Part shown: positions 63,701 to 64,000 of the stretch, piece by piece
How positions within the stretch are numbered: the first letter of the stretch is position 1
Layout of the letters: the number at the start of each line of letters is the position of its first letter
NCBI GenBank assembly: GCA_946699065.1
Contig: CAMPDV010000013.1
Location: 1 to 64,000 of the forward strand
Reading direction: 5' to 3'
DNA length: 64,000 bases
Source: Loxodes magnus
Taxonomy: Eukaryota; Ciliophora; Karyorelictea; Loxodida; Loxodidae
Notes under the pieces: model-generated
What the model saw: the letters and a program-made list of their open reading frames with translations, nothing else
Databases searched by the model: none
What the model was told of the DNA's origin: nothing
Translations under genes and position numbers: made by a program

Positions 63701-64000
63701 TATGAGCATCAAGTAGAATTGAAGCTAAATGTTTATGCATAAATTTCAGAAATATAGAGAAAATAATAAGATGTTAAAACTCAATCTTACTTGAAAGAAA
63801 TAAAATGAAACGCTTCAACATAAACACTTTTAATTGATTAAATTTAAGAAGATTAGCAGATTGAAATTTTAGAAAATTCAAATATCTAGACATCATATGT
63901 GATGAATTGGGATAGCCAAACAAAATTTGGAAAGAGAAGTTGAAGAGATGCCAAATTTAACCAAGACACTTTAAACTTAAAATAGTCAAAATTTGGGTTT
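60794..64000 (+). CDS. Long coiled-coil protein with TQT motifs, partial at right edge
   Basis: A single frame with TAR as Gln and TGA as Trp stays protein-like for over 1,060 codons to the window end. ATGs at 60,899 and 60,911 (MSLQMIYRISKTFYF) are possible starts. The segment KRIDRQSQIYCQQ (about 61,375) with FEWSLIKQ matches the gene at 19.9 kb. Then come a hydrophobic stretch (about 61,550-61,700), LYITSRKVIETKFDYLKSIK, and from about 62,640 a long Gln-rich coiled coil (LREVETLNQNLKGENFHLL). Short TQT-type motifs recur: IFTQTITP (63,134), STQCDF, KETQTCL, ASTQTLL and NIQTSYV. LC8 dynein light chain binds such motifs in other proteins; here that is inference. Trp codons TGA occur at FWEKET, DAWTWTE and EIKWNA. 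The block KYTKLQNLYDKLNKQF is conserved in the minus-strand paralog at 52 kb. Confidence 0.7.

Noticed and set aside
1-64000. tRNA, rRNA, CRISPR arrays, telomeric repeats, bacterial promoters or ribosome binding sites
   Set aside because: None seen; the sequence is eukaryotic nuclear in character and no tRNA cloverleaf with a suppressor-type anticodon could be identified by eye.

Overview
The window is very AT-rich (small GC-rich islands stand out) and reads as ciliate nuclear DNA with a strongly reassigned genetic code. At aligned positions of four paralogous WD40 genes CAG swaps with TAG, CAA with TAA and TGG with TGA, so TAA/TAG are read as Gln and TGA as Trp. Reverse-transcriptase motifs (NWLPISL, WADDL) need the same reading. 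This combination is known from karyorelictid ciliates (e.g. Loxodes relatives) and from Condylostoma; the sequence alone does not choose between them. Because no triplet is an unconditional stop, ordinary ORF calling fails here: most ATG-to-stop ORFs are shadows, and I called genes from motif content, comparison of duplicated copies and amino-acid character. Start and end points are therefore often approximate.

Layout. 1-2.0 kb: a block duplicated at 58.8-60.8 kb. 2.1-2.7 kb: a minus-strand coding candidate. 3.0-8.5 kb: WD40 block A (with a SINE-like insertion that has a 14-bp target duplication). 8.9-14.3 kb: two more SINE-like copies, a degraded gene fragment and a broken pentapeptide/WD40 gene. 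19.3-23.5 kb: one long P-loop-containing coding frame, cut off where WD40 block B begins. 23.5-33.3 kb: block B (WD40 gene, LINE remnant, unassigned repeat). 36.2-36.7 kb and 48.0-48.4 kb: GC-rich loci predicted to encode structured RNAs and sharing a GC-rich hairpin upstream. 38.6-49.6 kb: block C (WD40 gene, second LINE remnant, two insertions absent from block B). 49.6-54.4 kb, minus strand: a LINE with an endonuclease domain, a coiled-coil gene, and an endonuclease fragment. 54.4-58.6 kb: block D, an inverted WD40 block with a fourth SINE-like copy. 58.6-64 kb: two coding segments and a long coiled-coil gene running off the right edge.

The main biological signal is the WD40 family. Four intact seven-blade propellers share a nearly invariant scaffold, with third-codon-position (synonymous) differences, while amino-acid changes concentrate at a few positions per blade (the residues after GHT and those around the Asp of SGSxDx). 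This is the pattern of fungal HET-type hypervariable WD40 recognition domains. Together with a degraded pentapeptide-WD40 gene and a P-loop gene with a leucine-rich tail, the region may be a cluster of diversifying recognition genes embedded in retroelements; that functional reading is inference.
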